Part shown: one piece after another, positions 63,072 through 64,000 of the stretch
How the letters are laid out: every line of letters starts with the position of its first letter
How positions within the stretch are numbered: position 1 is the first letter of the stretch
DNA from: Pithys albifrons albifrons
Lineage: Eukaryota > Chordata > Aves > Passeriformes > Thamnophilidae
Direction of reading: 5' to 3'
DNA: 64,000 bases
Assembly (NCBI RefSeq): GCF_047495875.1
Contig: NC_092473.1
Span: 12,987,733-13,051,732 of the forward strand
Position numbers and translations under genes: made by a program
The notes under the pieces: model-generated
Databases searched by the model: none
What the model was told of the DNA's origin: nothing
The model's input: the letters and a program-made list of their open reading frames with translations, nothing else

Positions 63072-64000
63072 TCTGCTCTCCCTGCTGTGTGCAAGGGCTG
63101 CATCCGTTTGCTGTGCCCTCAGCGGTGCCCTGGGAGCTGCAAATTGCCCATCAAGGGTGTTGGTCACCCCCACGTTTGTACCTGAGGGTGGTGAGACACC
63201 ACAGCAATCCTCCCCCTGCAGCCTGTGCTCTAAGGTGATGGAAACCCTGATTCCTTTCCATGTCCAGACTATTGTCTCCACTTTTAAACCCTTTCAAAAT
63301 AATCCATAATCCAGAACTCTGCCCTTTTATGGTGGATAATTCATTGTAGCTGTGGAATGTGGGCACAAAGTTACGGCCCCTATAATCTTGGAGAACATCA
63401 TTGTTAAATAGTGTGTCTTTAAAGGACTGCAAGCTTTCTGTGATAAAAATGGAGCACAGCAGCCAGGAAAACACACACAATGTCCTGGTCTCTAAGGCCC
63501 TATTTGTGCAAAATTGTTACTAAATTTTCTCCAGCTCTGTTTGCTCTTAAATATCTTTACAAACTGAGGACAAGTTGCTTCTGCTGTTGTCCATGGGGAA
63601 AATCCTGCAGTGGTCACTGTGGTGGATAAATAAGGAATGAGAGAAGTTGTGTCTGGTGACTCTTTTTATTCCCCACTTGTTCCTTATGCACTAAGGAGGG
63701 ATAAAAGGAAAAGTTTGCTTTTTCCATCCATGGTGGCTGCATTTTGATCTGCTCATAAACCTGACTTAGTAAAGACTTGGTGAAGGCTTAAAAAGCCATC
63801 TATGTTGTGCCTCTGTAAATGCTGGGAAAGCAACTGCAAAGCCTGTGCTGCCTTCAGCCATCCTTGTGGATTTATCAGATATCTGTGAGTGATACTGTCA
63901 GAGCTATTAAAGAAAGTAATTGGTGGTGAGTGATTAAAATTGCAGATGGCCTTTTCAAGGTGATTATGAATATTAAATCAGGTCAGTAAAAGCGAGCTGA

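Larger units (their letters stand above)
53217..64000 (+). other. SDK1: downstream intron of the Sidekick gene (5' 10.8 kb, end outside the window)
   Basis: After the donor there is no further acceptor followed by Ig-like coding sequence. The next expected exon would begin in phase 1 and encode the start of the following Ig domain; nothing of that kind is visible up to the window end. Confidence 0.65.
56114..64000. other. unique intronic sequence to the window end
   Basis: No exon or recognised repeat family. It contains a pyrimidine tract at 56790-56821, an A-rich stretch at 57427-57530, a possible conserved patch at about 58000-58320, and a short (CA)n at 60758-60771. A (GGGCT)n run lies at 63050-63071. 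Open frames here have no domain patterns. Confidence 0.5.

Noticed and set aside
1..64000. endogenous retrovirus, CRISPR array, bacterial operon or mitochondrial insert
   Set aside because: I looked for TG...CA LTR pairs, polymerase-type frames, spaced direct repeats and mitochondrial gene patterns on both strands and saw none I could support.

Overview
This window looks like vertebrate nuclear DNA, almost certainly from a bird and probably a songbird (oscine passerine). It is AT-leaning, CpG-poor sequence with no bacterial-style gene packing. The recognisable interspersed repeats are CR1 LINE fragments, short elements with a tRNA-Ile-like head and a CR1-like tail (the layout of the zebra-finch TguSINE1 family), and one worn fragment of an older amniote CR1/L3-type LINE. 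I saw no Alu, B1 or L1 elements, no LTR retrovirus and no DNA transposon. The passerine assignment rests on the SINE type and is inference.

The only coding feature I can support is one internal exon on the + strand at 53083-53216. It encodes the C-terminal part of an immunoglobulin domain of a Sidekick-family synaptic adhesion protein. Key strings are [22 protein letters not shown] and [12 protein letters not shown], between a good splice acceptor and a GTGAGT donor. SDK1 is the more likely paralogue and SDK2 the alternative. Everything else reads as intron of that gene: at least 53.1 kb upstream and at least 10.8 kb downstream.

Layout: 1-9280 is mostly unique intron, with a GGAT microsatellite near 6.4 kb and an ancient LINE fragment near 8.5 kb. 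From 9.3 to 14.6 kb there are two sense CR1 fragments (9281-9857 and 14163-14634). From 14.6 to 28.9 kb the sequence is largely unique, with one short antisense CR1 tail at 25.75 kb. From 28.9 to 39.8 kb there are a CR1 tail, a tRNA-Ile SINE, an ATAGAT-rich tract, a young antisense CR1, and an AT-rich minisatellite bounded by an inverted repeat. From 39.8 to 51.7 kb there is a second SINE, then a CR1 cluster at 48.9-51.7 kb holding a copy roughly 95% identical (by eye) to the one at 36.1 kb. The exon follows at 53.1 kb, and then intron with a third SINE at 56.0 kb.

No RNA gene, CRISPR array, operon or terminator is supported. No novel system was found. The points most worth checking are the exon itself, the minisatellite/inverted-repeat structure, the near-identical CR1 pair, and several CpG-retaining or motif-dense intronic patches that could be conserved enhancers.
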